A stretch of 64,000 nucleotides of DNA from Proteles cristata cristata (taxonomy: Eukaryota; Chordata; Mammalia; Carnivora; Hyaenidae), in NCBI GenBank assembly GCA_017311185.1, contig JAESUZ010005469.1:1242001-1306000 (forward strand), given 5' to 3'. Position 1 is the stretch's first letter. Each line of letters starts with the position of its first letter. The translations under genes and the position numbers were made by a program. Shown here one piece after another: positions 11,237-22,465 of this stretch. The notes under the pieces are model-generated. The model did not search any database and had not been told where the DNA came from. It saw only the letters and a program-made list of their open reading frames with translations.

Positions 11237-11662
11237 TAATCCTGCCGTAACAAACCGCTGCAAATTTAGTGGCTTAAAACAACACAGATTTATTATCTTA
11301 CAGTTCTGGTGGTCAGAAGTTCAAAATTCATCTCGCTGGGCTAAAATCAAGGGCACACGCTGGGCCGTATTCCTCCTGGAGGCTCTACGAGTGAATCTGC
11401 TCCTTGCCCTTTCTTTCCAGCCTCTAGAAGCTGCCTGTTTTCCTGGACTGTGGCCCTTTCTCTGTCTGCTGCCTCTCCTGCCCCCATATGTGACCCTTAT
11501 GGTTACATTGGGCTCACTAGGGTAAGCCCGATGATCTTCCCATCCCAAAACTATTAACTTAATCACTTCTGCAAAGTCTCCTTTGCCACATAAAGCAACG
11601 TATTCACAAGGTCTAGGGATTAGGATGCCCGCACCATGTGGGACCATTATTCTGTCTACCTG
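11237..11662 (-). mobile_element. LTR-like old repeat (MaLR/MLT1-like), antisense
   Basis: Starts 'cgtaacaaaccgctgcaaatttagtggcttaaaacaacac...tattatcttacagttctgg'. It ends with '...gattaggatgcccgc...gaccattattctgtctacc'. This unit recurs in mammals and resembles antisense ERVL-MaLR LTRs. A second copy lies at 37278-37745. The subfamily is not certain. Confidence 0.6.
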
Positions 11663-11689
11663 CTTAACCCACTCCAGGCTGTTTTTATT

Positions 11690-12395
11690 TACAACGCTTT
11701 TGGGGTTTTTCAACACCAACCAAGGCCCCCAGTTCTCTGGCCTCCACCTGGGTGTCCTTCAATTCAGTCTCTCCTGACCCTCTCTATCTACCTAATAGCA
11801 TCAAATCCACAAGTTAAGAGCTCAGTCCTACAAGACTGCCCTCACTTCAGATATCAGTTGCTATAGACTTAGAGGGTTCCCTCAATCCCCTCCTCAAGTT
11901 TGAGAATTTGCTAGAATAACCCACAAGGCTCAGGAAAGTACTTCAGTTATTACCAGTTATTCTAAAGAATACAACTCACAACAAACCAGATGGAGGAAGC
12001 CCAAGGAAGGCAAGGAGGGGGGATGGGCAGAGAGTTTCCGTGCCCTCTCTGAGTGAACCACCCTCCCAGCAACACAGAAGCTCTCCAACTCCCAAATTTA
12101 GTGGTTATTATGAAAGTTTCCTTATGTAGGAATAATTGACTAAATCACTGACCATTGGCAATTCACTCAAATCTCCAGCCCCTCTCTCTTTTCAGAAGTC
12201 AGAGAGTGAGTAGAAAGTTCCAGGCTCCTAAACAAGGCTCGGTCTTTCCAGTGACCAGCCCCCAACCTGAAGCTTTCTAGATGCCCACCAAGGGTCTCCA
12301 CATTAGAACAAAAGATGCTCCTATCACCCAGAAAATTCCAAGGGATTTAGGAGCTCTGTGTCAAGAACTAAGATAAGGACCAAATATATGTATTT
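11690..12395 (-). mobile_element. Ancient endogenous-retrovirus LTR, antisense
   Basis: Long match in order to a mammalian LTR read backwards: 'cacttcagatatcagttgc', 'tttgagaatttgctagaataacccaca', 'ttattctaaagaatacaactca', 'ccagatggaggaagccca', 'gaagctctccaa', 'ccagcccccaacctgaagctttctag', 'ttccaagggatttaggagctctgtgtcaagaac', 'gaccaaatatat'. Only LTR-like sequence is present and no retroviral genes were seen. It is probably a solo LTR. Family name not assigned. Confidence 0.7.
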
Positions 12396-12399
12396 GTAT

Positions 12400-12570
12400 T
12401 TTGACACACTCACTACCCCTGCTAGCAACGTTACGAGATAAGTTCCAATATTGCCCCGATTTTACAGATGAGAACACTGAGGCAGAGAGGTTTAAGTCAT
12501 GGTTCAAGTTCACAGAACTAATAAGTGACACAGTTGGCCTTCCTACCACCAGGCTATAGGGTGAGCACTC
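12400..12570 (-). mobile_element. MIR, antisense
   Basis: 'ttttacagatgagaacactgaggcagagaggtttaagtcatg...ataagtgacacagttggc' is the reverse MIR core. Confidence 0.75.
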
Positions 12571-12884
12571 AATGCATTGCATTGAAACAGATTATTTTTC
12601 TTTTTTGTACATTTGCTATTATGAATAGGTCTCATCCCCAGACCCAGCTTGGAAAGATGATGGCACCGACAGACAGCAACCTGGAAAACTTCTAAATGGC
12701 TACTTTGAGAATTTTTTGTAACTTGATGTTAGCTGTTTCCATATTTAGCCCTCCCTGCTTTGTTCTTCTCCTTGGTTCTACCAGGGATACATAGGAAACG
12801 ACCACTAATCAAGGGATCTCCAGGGTTATGAGAAGGAGAGGAGAGGATCTTTGGAGAACACAAGAGGTGTTCATAGGGGTTCAT
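12571..12884. other. Unique stretch
   Basis: No gene or repeat recognised. Confidence 0.5.
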
Positions 12885-13125
12885 TATGCCTGGACTGTCC
12901 CTCCCCATCTAGCTGGTGCATGCGAATCCAATCTAAACGTCACCTCCTCAGAGAGCCCTCCCTGACTTCTGCATGCAGATATGGATTCCTTTCTCCCTTG
13001 TGTCAGCTCTGGCTTCATGCACACCTGCAGGACAGCATTCATCACAAGGTACCAATTCTTTATTACGGATTATCCTCTCCCTTGCTAGCTAGAGACTTCC
13101 TTGAGAGCAGACAGTCTCAGGGTGG
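12885..13125 (+). mobile_element. L2 3' fragment
   Basis: Contains 'aaacgtcacctcctcagagagccctccctgacttc', a hallmark of the L2 3' region, then 'gcattcatcacaaggtacc' and 'agagacttccttgagagcaga'. Confidence 0.8.
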
Positions 13126-13884
13126 CAGGACAATGGTCACTCGGGTGCAGTTCCAGGATTCCTGAGTGGGGACCTCCCTTCACCCTCTCTGGCCACAGAC
13201 TAGCTGCCGTCTACAAAGCCAGTATCAGGACCAATCTTCAATATCTAGCCTGCACCCTGGGTCAGCTGTGGACCCGAAGAAAGACCACACTCTTCCTTGT
13301 GCTCAGAGATAGGAAGGCCTCACGAGAACACTTTGGAAAACAGCACTGAACCCCCTTGATTTGTTGCAGGAGACAGGGAATGGCATGGTCAGGCCAGGCT
13401 ACACGTGCTGGGAACCAATGCCAACCCCTTGCCCCCTTGATAAAGGCTTGCTCAGCCCTGGAACTGAAATGAGGGCGCTAACAGAGACAAGGTAATGAAC
13501 GCATCAATGACCTGAAAGGTGACATACCTAGGGGAAGAGATGTCCAGATTTACACTTACCTGTGGACCCCAGAATTTCCTGATGGAATAATTTTGAAACC
13601 GTGCCTGAAAACTCATCACTTGATAAAGTGTGTAAAGTGAAGAATCGAAGCCACATTGAGGCACCGGCATCCCGAAGGCCCTCGCATGTGCCCAATGCCC
13701 GTCAGGAGCTCCCTCTGGTCCAGCAGTGCCCCAAGGGGGGATTCAGCCTTCAGTGCCAATAGCAGCGGCTGTCACCACAGACAGAGAGGACCACACTCAA
13801 GAGGCAGGCTGCTTGTTGGAGAGGCGAAGGAGAAGGAGAAGGCAAGGTTAGAGGCACCATTCCTTGACCTATATCTGCACCAAG
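13126..13884. other. Unique stretch
   Basis: No recognised gene or repeat. An open frame at 13656-14180 (174 codons, plus) runs into the MIR at 13885 and lacks any domain, so it is not annotated as coding. Confidence 0.5.
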
Positions 13885-14045
13885 TACCCCTACTGAGTTA
13901 TTTATATCCTCACAACCTCAAAACAAGCCTACAACAAAGACAGGAGGCTCAGACCGGCGCACTAACTTGCCCAAAGTCAGTGGCAGAGCTGAGATGGGAG
14001 CCTTATTGCCTTCACTCTCCCAGGCCCCTCTCTGCTCATTACCCT
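13885..14045 (-). mobile_element. MIR, antisense
   Basis: 'cctcacaacctcaaaacaagcc...gacaggaggctcagaccgg...aacttgcccaaagtcagtggcagagctgagatgggagcc' follows reversed MIR. Confidence 0.75.
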
Positions 14046-14849
14046 CTCCCACACCAAAAGCCGTCAGGCAGCACTGTCATTAGGCAGGAAGTAGATGAAG
14101 ATGCGAGATGGTGGAAAGGTGCTGTGCGCTGCCCGAGACTCCGCAGGCCCAGATCCCGGGCCAGGCTCAGTGGACTCTAGAACGTCCCCTGAGCTCTACA
14201 GTATAGGCTCTTCATCTGTCTGGAGTGGGAGGTCTCTGAGAGGCCGCCCAGCTCTACAGTTCCATGATCTTCGGAACTTACACCCTTCAGTGAGGATTTG
14301 TCCAGCTACTACTCTGAGAAGAATTATTCCCGCGGATATGAGACTCAGAATGTTAAGACTTTGCAAATGTTACCCTTCCAGCAACAATGTGTGCATAGAA
14401 TATTCTTGGCTGGGGAGGGCAACATTTGGAAAGCGGGGAAGGCCGTCTGTCAGCAGTGGGCTTAAATGTGGCTGAATGGTGAGTGGGTGACGGGCGGGGG
14501 AATCTGGAAAGGCTCGAGGTCTGTTTGAAAAGAAAAAGGGTGTTAATGGAACTTGCTAACTCACCCTGGGTTTTAATGACTTCTCAAAATGTAACTGGGT
14601 GAAGGAGAGTTAAGGAAGAGGACCCGGGGAGAGAACAGAGAAGAAGAAAGAAAAAGTGATAAAGACAGGACAGTTTCGGTGCGGGGGATGGGGGAGTCAC
14701 TGAGCATATCAGCTGAGCGGCACAGTCACCCAGTGAGCCAGCCCCTGGGTAGGGAGGCCCATAGTTGATTTAAGATTATTCTAATGCCAGAAATTCGATT
14801 TGAAAAACAAACACTTCATTTTGAAAACTGGAACGTTCTAATACAAACA
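14046..14849. other. Unique stretch
   Basis: No gene or repeat recognised. It is moderately GC-rich around 14090-14260. Confidence 0.5.
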
Positions 14850-14965
14850 GTGCAGATCAGGTAGCTAATCTCTGTAGGCCTCAGTTTCCTCATTTCTGGT
14901 GTGAAGAGAAGTCTGCACCTCAAAAGGATTTTGCAAGAATAAAATGAGTCCGCACACAGCAGACA
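14850..14965 (+). mobile_element. Probable MIR fragment
   Basis: 'gctaatctctgtaggcctcagtttcctcatttctggtgtg...ttttgcaagaataaaatgagt' resembles the 3' half of MIR. Confidence 0.5.
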
Positions 14966-15692
14966 AGGACAGCCAGACCATGCAAGGCAGCTTTCCCCTG
15001 TGGCCGCCATGATGCCATGCTAGAGAAGCTGAAGCAGGAAGTCGGCACAGGGACCAAGGCCTCCTCAGAGCCTTCCTTCCTCCCTCTGCTGGCCTCTCTG
15101 GATGAAGGAAGGGCAGGTTCCTACTGAGCACGGGGCTTCTCAGCACCCCAAGATGGAGGGGGCTCAAGTCGGTTTTTGTTAGAAGATGAAAGAGATGTGA
15201 CCCACCTCTTGTGTCCCAGGAGGGTGAGTATGGTGGACTGGTTGAGAATTCTGGATTCCACTGGCTGGGGTTAGATTTCAGATCTGTCATGGCGCACTCA
15301 AGCCAAGCAAGAAGGGGAGTTTAACAAAGAGATGTTTTTAACCGGAGGGTGGGGCTGGGTTTAGGAAAACAGCAAAGCATGGGGTGGGACCTGAGAGCTG
15401 GTTACAGCAGAGAGCTTTTACCCCCACAACACCCCAGAGGTCAAGGAGTGGCTGGCAAGTAGAACCCAAAGAGAGAGCTCCCTAGAGAAGAGAAAAGCAA
15501 GCCCACCCAGGCTGATGAGAACAGAGGATGGGCGGAGATGGCAGGGAGGGAGAAAACAATCTGGAACCCTTCTGGGATGGGGTACAAACCAGAGTCTGGG
15601 GCCTGCTGTACCATCACACCTGAACCCAGCACTTCTGTCCCTCAGTCTGAGGCAATGGCCTAAATGCCTCCTTGAAATCGTTGCTGATGCTC
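14966..15692. other. Unique stretch
   Basis: No gene or repeat recognised. Overlapping short frames on both strands (for example 14865-15290 minus, 141 codons) have no domain. Confidence 0.5.
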
Positions 15693-15935
15693 CCGTCCAC
15701 AGCACTTACCATGTGCCAGGCATGGTTCTAAGTACCTAGCATGTCACACTCATTGCATTGTCATGGCAACTCCAGTAGGTGGGTATTATTAATATTCTAC
15801 TTCACAGATGGGGAAACTGAGGCATGGTAAAATAAAACTACTTGCATAAGGTCACACTGGCTAATGTGGCACTGACTGAAGTTTGAACCCTGAGACTTTT
15901 GTCCCAAATCTGTGATCTGAACCTCTACCAGATAA
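15693..15935 (-). mobile_element. MIR, antisense, near full length
   Basis: 'agcacttaccatgtgccaggcatggttctaagtacc...gtgggtattattaatattc...cagatggggaaactgaggcatgg...aaggtcacactggctaatgtgg...gtttgaaccctgag'. Confidence 0.88.
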
Positions 15936-16684
15936 TTGCCAGAGTGGGTCTCTTAAAGAAACCAAGGAGACTGTCTCTGTTACTGAGGTAGCAAGATGGA
16001 AAGTATCTTCTCATTTGTTAAAAATGTGACATTTGTTGCCAACACCTCACCCAGTGCTTCCAGCTTGCTCTCTAAGGTGAACCTTTTCAAGGACACCTCC
16101 TGTCTTCCCTCCCCAAGCCAACTGTCTCCTAGAGACGTCTGGTAGGGGGCCCTGGAGCAACCTGCCAGCCTGTGCCTCTTCTGGCCCATCCAAGTTCCAT
16201 GCAGAGGACCAGCCATGGACAATATGGGCTCCACACATTCAGTTCAATCAGTCACTGTGTCCTGGGAACACTCTAGGTCCCTTAATTGTGCTCCCGATGA
16301 GGGTAACAGGACAGAGTGGTGAATTCTTGGTCAGGAGGCATATCAAGCTCTGCAGCCAATGTCAAAACCTGGTGAGTCAACTGGTGCTTCTCCAAATCAT
16401 GAGTTCATTGCCGGAACAGCAGAGACCCAAAGCTCTGTCCCCACCCAGGCACGCTCCACGTGTCCTTTTCTACTGGGGGCCTTGCCTCCTGACTGATGTG
16501 CCGGCGCTGGGAATGTGCTAACCCTTCCTGTGTCTCTCCACACTCCCCCACCCCCCGCCCAGAGCCGACAAGTCTGTGTCACCGATGAGGAGCAAGATGC
16601 AGTAGTAAGATGACATATGGCAGGCAGAGCACTTCCAGAATTGTCCCCTTACTTCACACTCATGACAGCCCTGGAAGTCAGGCA
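15936..16684. other. Unique stretch
   Basis: No gene or clear repeat recognised. Confidence 0.5.
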
Positions 16685-16872
16685 ATAACAATGATAGAGA
16701 ACATTTACTGATCTCTTCGTATGGGCCAGGTCCTGTTCAAAGTGCTTTTTATAGATTACTCACACAGGTACTGTCGATCCCTGTTTTACATTTGGAGAAA
16801 CTGAGGTTGAGAAAAAAACAGATAATTAATCTGAGTTGCCAAGATTTGAATCCAGGGAGGATTGCCTCTAAA
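16685..16872 (-). mobile_element. MIR, antisense
   Basis: 'catttactgatctcttcgtatgggccaggtcctgttcaaagtgc...tgttttacatttggagaaactgaggttgag...gatttgaatccaggg'. Confidence 0.85.
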
Positions 16873-17357
16873 TCACCCTGATAGCCTCCCTTCTCAGGCA
16901 GCAGAGGCCTTGATATGCCTGGATAAACGCTTGGCAGTTCATTCAGAGAGTGGTGGGAACTATTTTTTTCAGATTTCAAGTAGAATATGGTGATGGTCAT
17001 ATTGCCTTTGGAAAGAATAATCAGACAGGACTTGGAAGGCAGAGGTCAGCACAGAGGCAGTTCCGATATTGGACAGATGAAGAACCAAGGCTGTGTGCAC
17101 CAGAGCCGTGTCGGGAAGTTGTGAAGAGGAAACAGATCTGATACTTGAAGTGGAATGAGCTGTGTTGGGTGGGAGGTGGGTGGAGGGATGCAGGGTGAAA
17201 AGGAGAAGTTTAGGAACCCTCTCTGATAAGTGGGTTACCAACCGGAAAGAAATTACAGGAAGGGGGCAGATTTAAGAGTTTTGGAGGGAGATTCATGGGG
17301 TCTGTTTGAGACTAATTGAACTCAGGACACCCACTGGATATTCAAATGGAAATATTC
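16873..17357. other. Unique stretch
   Basis: No gene or repeat recognised. Confidence 0.5.
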
Positions 17358-17694
17358 TGTTATGGACCGAATGCTGGTGTCTCCCACAGATTTATGTGTT
17401 GAAACCCTACCCCCAATGTGATGGTATTAGAAAGTGGAGCCTTTGGGAGGTAAGTAGGATTACATGAGGTCATGAGGGTGGCACCTTCAGGAATGCAGTA
17501 AGTGCCGTAAAAAGTCACTAGAGCCCTTGCTTCCTCTCTCTGCTCTGTACAGTATGAGAATACAGTCTGAACCCGACTGTACCAGCACCCTGATCTTGGA
17601 TTTCCAGGCTCTTGAACTGTGAGAAATCATTTTTTTATTTATAAACCACCCAGTTTATGGTATTTTGTTGGACACCGCAACTTGAGTTAAAACA
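17358..17694 (+). mobile_element. Solo LTR, ERVL-MaLR type
   Basis: Starts TG (tgttatggaccg) and ends CA (gagttaaaaca). Interior landmarks: 'tatgtgttgaaaccctaccccca', 'gtgatggtattagaaagtggagcctttgggagg', 'gaggtcatgagggtgg', 'cttgatcttgga'-like 'ctgatcttggatttcc', 'gaactgtgagaaat', 'taaaccacccagtttatggtattttgtt'. Length about 337 bp with no internal region or genes. Flanking 5-bp duplications are not conserved. Confidence 0.75.
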
Positions 17695-19682
17695 CCCTTC
17701 CAGACTGCTCCCTCCTCAGCCTCTAGAAGAGGATGCAGCAGATACTCCGGGGCCCAATGGTGGCACATCCGGTCAGCTTCCTCATCTCAGCACACGCCAG
17801 CCAGACTTCTGATGGCCAGTATTTGCAGGTGCCCAGAGCTCCCTGTGGTCCCCATGCTTCCAAACCATCGGCCATTTTGCCCCCACCTAGGGAATTTATG
17901 GCCCTGTCTGAAGACATTTTTGATTGTCATACCAGGTGTGGGGGAGGGGGGTGCTACTGGCAAAGATTAAGACCCAGTTGCCCACAGTAGCCACTAGCTT
18001 GATGAGCCCTTTGGTGACCCCCTTACCTTCCCTTCTTCCCTGCCCCCTCCTCTACTGGGATCTCCTGGGACCCTCTCCCAGTAAGCCATTTACTACTGTC
18101 ACAGGGTGTGCTTCTGGGGGCCACAAACAAGACACCCCTCCCGCTCTTTCTGGTCTGGGTAAACAGGTGGAATCTTCTCCTATCTCCCACTAGAAAAAGC
18201 ACATCCCACAATGAGGGGAAAAATATGTTTTTAACATAATTATAGAGAAAAGGCAAAAGCCCAAATGAATATAACACCAAGAGTGACGTCGCAGGGACAC
18301 ACTACAAAGAGCACCAAGAAGAGTACGGACTGGATTTGGACAGGGTCCGCCCCAGCCTGTGTCCTGACGAGGTGAGTTTGAAGGAGGCTTAAAGCAACAA
18401 GTGAGGCAGATGGGCAGCAAGAAGGAGAAAGAGCTTGCTGAGAAGAGAACATGCCCCCACGGGCACTCCTCACATCCCAACCCCAGGTTGTAACACCCTG
18501 GGCTTCTTTCCCTTCCGAGGCCAGGCTCACAAGGCATCCTGGGAATTGTAAACACAACTGTGGAACATTACAGGGTGTGCACATGGCCCAGAATGTTCTC
18601 CTCCCTGTGCACTTCCTCTTTGTGGGAGGGAACAAAATGGCCACTAATGGCTCCAACGCGAAGGGAAATCTTTGCTGGTATCACGGTCAAGGGATTACTT
18701 CTGCCTACAGTTACAGGATGTATCACTTGCAGAGAATTCCTTCCACAACACACTCAAAGAAAAAAAAGTATTAAATAGCCAGCTAAATTTGATCTATATT
18801 TTTTCATTTTGTTTTTTTTTTCTCCTGTGGTTTTTCACCAAAGTCCACTTTGACATGCCATTAAAAGAAACCCCTATGTATATGAGCAATAGATTTAAAA
18901 AGAAAAAAAAAAGAATGTATCCAACAACCCAACGTATACAATTTGGAAGAAGTAACCAGATCCTCTGCTCTGGCAGGCCGTAAACTGGGCTAGGGAGGGA
19001 CATTGTTTTTCTTTTGGTCATTCTGCCAAGTTTAAAAGGAAGTTGGAGATTAGAACAAAATATTTCAATCAAAAATGAATCCTTCAATGAAAGTTGCTTG
19101 ATCCCCTTTGCTACCACCCTCCGCCTCCATCCCCCCTTATTGGAAGCATATTTCTCTTTGAAAAGAAGTAGTGTATTGTTGCTGAATAGAAGGGGGACAG
19201 CCCACTGGGGAGACACATCGATCTCATCATTTTAAAAGTGGGAGATAAATGACCTAAGGCCTCTTCCCAATCAAATGCTGTTTCTGCACATTCTCGGAAT
19301 AAATGGCACAGTTTTCCCTGGTGAGCAGCGAGAGCGCTCCCCAAAGCTGGGTCTGCCTACGCGAGCCATGCGTCCCAGCTCCCGGAACAAGCCTAAGTGC
19401 AATTAAGATGGATATATGTGAGTAATGCCAGGGCCTCTCATCATTCTCTGAAACTCAAACAAGACCTTGACTCTTCCTAATGGCAAACTTATAAAATAGC
19501 CCCAGTATTAAGATGCAGTATTTTGACTTCTTGAAATCTCCCTCAAATTCACTCTAAGAGATGGATAGATAGCTTAGGTTCCTCAAATACCTCCATATAA
19601 AAAGATCCAAGAAGGTAGGAACAGAGCCATATCTGATATCCAAACATCTCCTCTTCCACTGCATCCTGCCACTGTCTCCTCA
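17695..19682. other. Unique stretch, 2 kb
   Basis: No transposon recognised. Short A-rich (18899-18913) and T-rich (18812-18823) tracts are present. The part 19240-19440 lacks repeat signatures and contains homeodomain- and forkhead-like AT words beside GC words, so it could be conserved non-coding DNA. Confidence 0.45.
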
Positions 19683-19699
19683 AAAGGATTCTCTTTTTG

Positions 19700-19924
19700 G
19701 GGGGCACCTAGGCGGCTCAGTAGGTTAAGCGTCTGACTTCAGCTCAGGTCTGATCTCACCATTCCTGAGTTTGAGCCCCGTGTCAGGCTCTGTGCTGACA
19801 GCTCAGAGCCTGGAGCCTGCATCAGATTGCGTGTCTTCCTCTCTCTCTCTGCCCCTCCCCCGTTCACGCTCTGTCTCTGGCTCTCTCTCTCTCTCAAAAA
19901 TGAATAAACATTTAAAAAAATTTT
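19700..19924 (+). mobile_element. Feline tRNA-derived SINE
   Basis: Complete head (ggggcacctaggcggctcag), A and B boxes, the 'caggctctgtgctgacagctcagagcctggagcc' core, a long CT tract and an AATAAA A-tail. Near-matching duplications: aaaggattctctttttg (19683-19699) and aaaggattccattttttg (19925-19942). Confidence 0.97.
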
Positions 19925-19949
19925 AAAGGATTCCATTTTTTGAAGTAAG

Positions 19950-20107
19950 AAGGAATATATTTTTAAGTTTTAATTCCAGTTTAATTAACGTACAATGTTA
20001 CATTAGTTTCAGCTGTACAATATAGTGATTCAACAATTCTATACATTACTCACTGCTCATCATAAGTGTACTCTGATGGGTGAAATAGTGATGGGGATTA
20101 AAAAGTA
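19950..20107 (-). mobile_element. L1 3' end, antisense, with a 33-bp inverted 5' piece
   Basis: 19950-20074 is the reverse complement of an L1 3' terminus ('ccagtttaattaacgtacaatgttacatt...acattactcactgctcatcataagtgtactct'). From 20075 the next L1 segment appears in the opposite orientation ('gatgggtgaaatagtgatgg...aaaagta', 20075-20107). This is the expected layout of a twin-primed, 5'-inverted L1 insertion. Confidence 0.75.
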
Positions 20108-20338
20108 TCACACCTCCCTGACTGAACATCCACCCAACACCTATGCAAGTAACCAGGAAGCCTGGCATCCCCCTTTGCAAACGCTAAAAATTTTAGGTTT
20201 TAAAACTAGACAAAAGTATCACCATTAAATGAGCCTTGATAAACCCACAAATGGGCATCTGTAAGTTAGAGCCTTTTCCATGGTCCACTTTGCTCACTTA
20301 CAGCATGTCCTCAGCCAGAGGCATCACTAGTTTTACCC

Positions 20339-20342
<4 letters not shown>

Positions 20343-20376
<34 letters not shown>
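20343..20376. repeat. (TG)17 microsatellite
   Basis: Uninterrupted TG repeat followed by GCGCGCACAAGTGTGCATGC, an alternating purine-pyrimidine stretch with Z-DNA potential. Confidence 0.95.
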
Positions 20377-20382
<6 letters not shown>

Positions 20383-20594
20383 CAAGTGTGCATGCATACG
20401 TGAACTCATATGTTTCTTCTCCCCGAGTTTCAATGATAAAATAGAAATAACAAAAAAAAAAAAGAGAGCTCCTAGCCCAGCTTCTCTTTTGTTCTTAAAT
20501 GTAAACCCAACGCCATCCTCATCTCTAAACAAACTGCAGGTCTCCACACCCTTCCTGACTCACGTGCTTGAGAGTTCTTGATGATACTCATTCA

Positions 20595-20772
20595 AAAAGT
20601 CTGTATTCACACTGCTGCGTCCCAGGAACTGAGCCACATGCTTTTCCCCCATGTTCTCATCTAATGCCTGTAATGCCTTGCCCTCGCAGGTTCTAATTCA
20701 CTTCATTTTGCACAGGAGGAAGCTGAGGCTCAGAAAAATTCAAGTGACGTGGTTCCCTGGGGGAGCCGAGTG
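20595..20772 (-). mobile_element. MIR, antisense
   Basis: 'tgcgtcccaggaactgagccacatgc...ttctcatctaatgcc...cattttgcacaggaggaagctgaggctcagaaa'. Confidence 0.7.
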
Positions 20773-21649
20773 TCTTCAACCTCTCAGCATCTTTGCACGT
20801 GGGAGCCCTCCCGGTCAATGCTGCCCCACCCAGCCTACGGGGACCGTCTGTCATTTGGGTTGGTGGTATCTCTCTTTCCATGTGCCAGAATCCTCAAGCT
20901 CCTCCTCACAAGGGCCATCCTCAGCCCTTGTCGTCATCTCTCACCAGCCTAGCGGGACAACCTTTCTGTCTAACTTGGTTACCTCCCCGACTATACCTCT
21001 GATCCACTGGAACCCATGCACTCCTAACTCACTATGGCTAGGACGCTGCTTGGACCCCTCCATGCTCCCAAGAGCCACGCTCTGCCACAGACTAGCTGTC
21101 CGAGTCTGGGAAAGTTATTAAAACTTTTTGACAGTTTCTTCACATTTATAATAGACGTCATAATTCCAGCTCTATCTCTGGAAGAAAGTTCAAGCAGAGA
21201 TTGAATAAGACTCAGATAGTAGGCTCAGATAGTAGGCCTTGGGGAGCATATTCTCATGCCAGATTTTATCTTCAAAATGGCTCTGAAATGCAAATTTTCA
21301 TCTAAATTTGCTCAAACTGTGGTGCTTCTGGATCTGAATCTAATGCCGGATTTTTCCTCCAAAACCTCCCCCCTCTGTTCACAACAAATGAAATTTGGCC
21401 AATCAACTTCTTGCAAAACCTGAGTTTGCATTCCAGAAGGTGTGGCCAAGAATTTGTATTCAGTAATAAATACCGCATTTCTCATGTATGAAATCACCAT
21501 TAAGGAAATCTTGAAAGGAATCTTACTTTTAATACCTAAAGGTCATATTTAACTAAGCCAACCTTAATTTTCTAGATTGTCATATTCACTGAGATGGCCA
21601 AAAGGAAAAGTAAGTTAAGTTGGGAAGCAGAAATTGTTGAGTATCCTGG
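20773..21649. other. Unique stretch
   Basis: No gene or repeat recognised. A 156-codon plus frame (20651-21121) begins inside the MIR and shows no domain. A 15-base word (aggctcagatagtag) is repeated near 21210-21236. Confidence 0.5.
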
Positions 21650-22465
21650 TGCCCGGACCTGTTCAGATTAAAATACATATCCCAAAGCCTTCAATGCCTT
21701 CTCAATGCCTCCCCTTTATCATGCAGTAAAAATCCCGGCTCCTCAGCCTGACTTCCTAGGCCACCTCCAACCTTAATCTACCTTTCCCACCCAAAATGCC
21801 TCTTCTTCTGTATCAACTATTTGCTCTAGCCACCCTGATTATTTGCTCTCTTTTATTTTTATTTTTTTAAGGAAAATGTCTTTTTAAACAAAAATTTTAT
21901 GCTTTATTTATTTCTGAGAGAGAGAGAGACGGCATGAGCAAGGGAGGGTCAGAGAGAGAGGGAAATAACAGAGTCTGAAACAGGCTCCAGGCTCTAAGCT
22001 AGCTGTCAGCACAGAGCCCAACACGGGGCTCGAACCCACAAACCATGAGATCATGACCTGAGCTGAAGTCGGACGCTTAACCGACTGAGCCGCCCAGGTG
22101 CCCCATTTGTTCTCTTCTTTTAAAAGCCCCTTCGTCTTCTTTCGTCTGCATTTTCCTGCAGGCTTCCCCCATCAAAATGCCTCCCCCTTTCCCCAACCAA
22201 ATCCATCTGGTTGAAACCTCCACTTCTTCCAGGAAGGCTGCCCTGGTCACACCAGCCTGAAGAGATTTCTTCTTCCCCTGAGCACCTATGGCAAATTCAT
22301 GCTCTTATGTGCTGCATTCTGGCCAGTGTCATCTTGAACCACCATCAGACATCTCTCCTTTTCATATTTTAACATTTGGTGCCCCATTCTGCCTGTATAC
22401 TCAGAGCCAGTGAAGGTAGCTCTTCATATACAGTAGCTACTCATTAAACACTGGATACTTAAATT
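21650..22465 (+). mobile_element. L2 3' segment split by a SINE
   Basis: Left part 21650-21855 has 'aagccttcaatgccttc', 'gcagtaaaaatcccggctcc' and 'cctgacttcctaggcc'. Right part 22105-22465 has 'ccacttcttccaggaaggctgccctggtcac' and a 'gtagctactcattaaacactgg' terminus. The two halves join across the SINE at 21856-22104, so the L2 is older. Confidence 0.75.
21856..22104 (-). mobile_element. Feline tRNA-derived SINE, antisense
   Basis: Reverse copy running from a T-rich tail, through an AG-rich tract, to 'ggggctcgaacccacaaac', 'gagatcatgacctgagc' and 'gagccgcccaggtgcccc'. Likely duplications: atttgctctctttta (21841-21855) and atttgttctcttctttta (22105-22122). Confidence 0.97.

Noticed and set aside
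11690..12395. Full endogenous retrovirus
   Set aside because: Only one LTR-like segment. No gag/pol/env reading frames or second LTR were found nearby.
13656..14180. 174-codon open frame on the plus strand
   Set aside because: Runs through an antisense MIR. Composition-driven, no recognisable domain.
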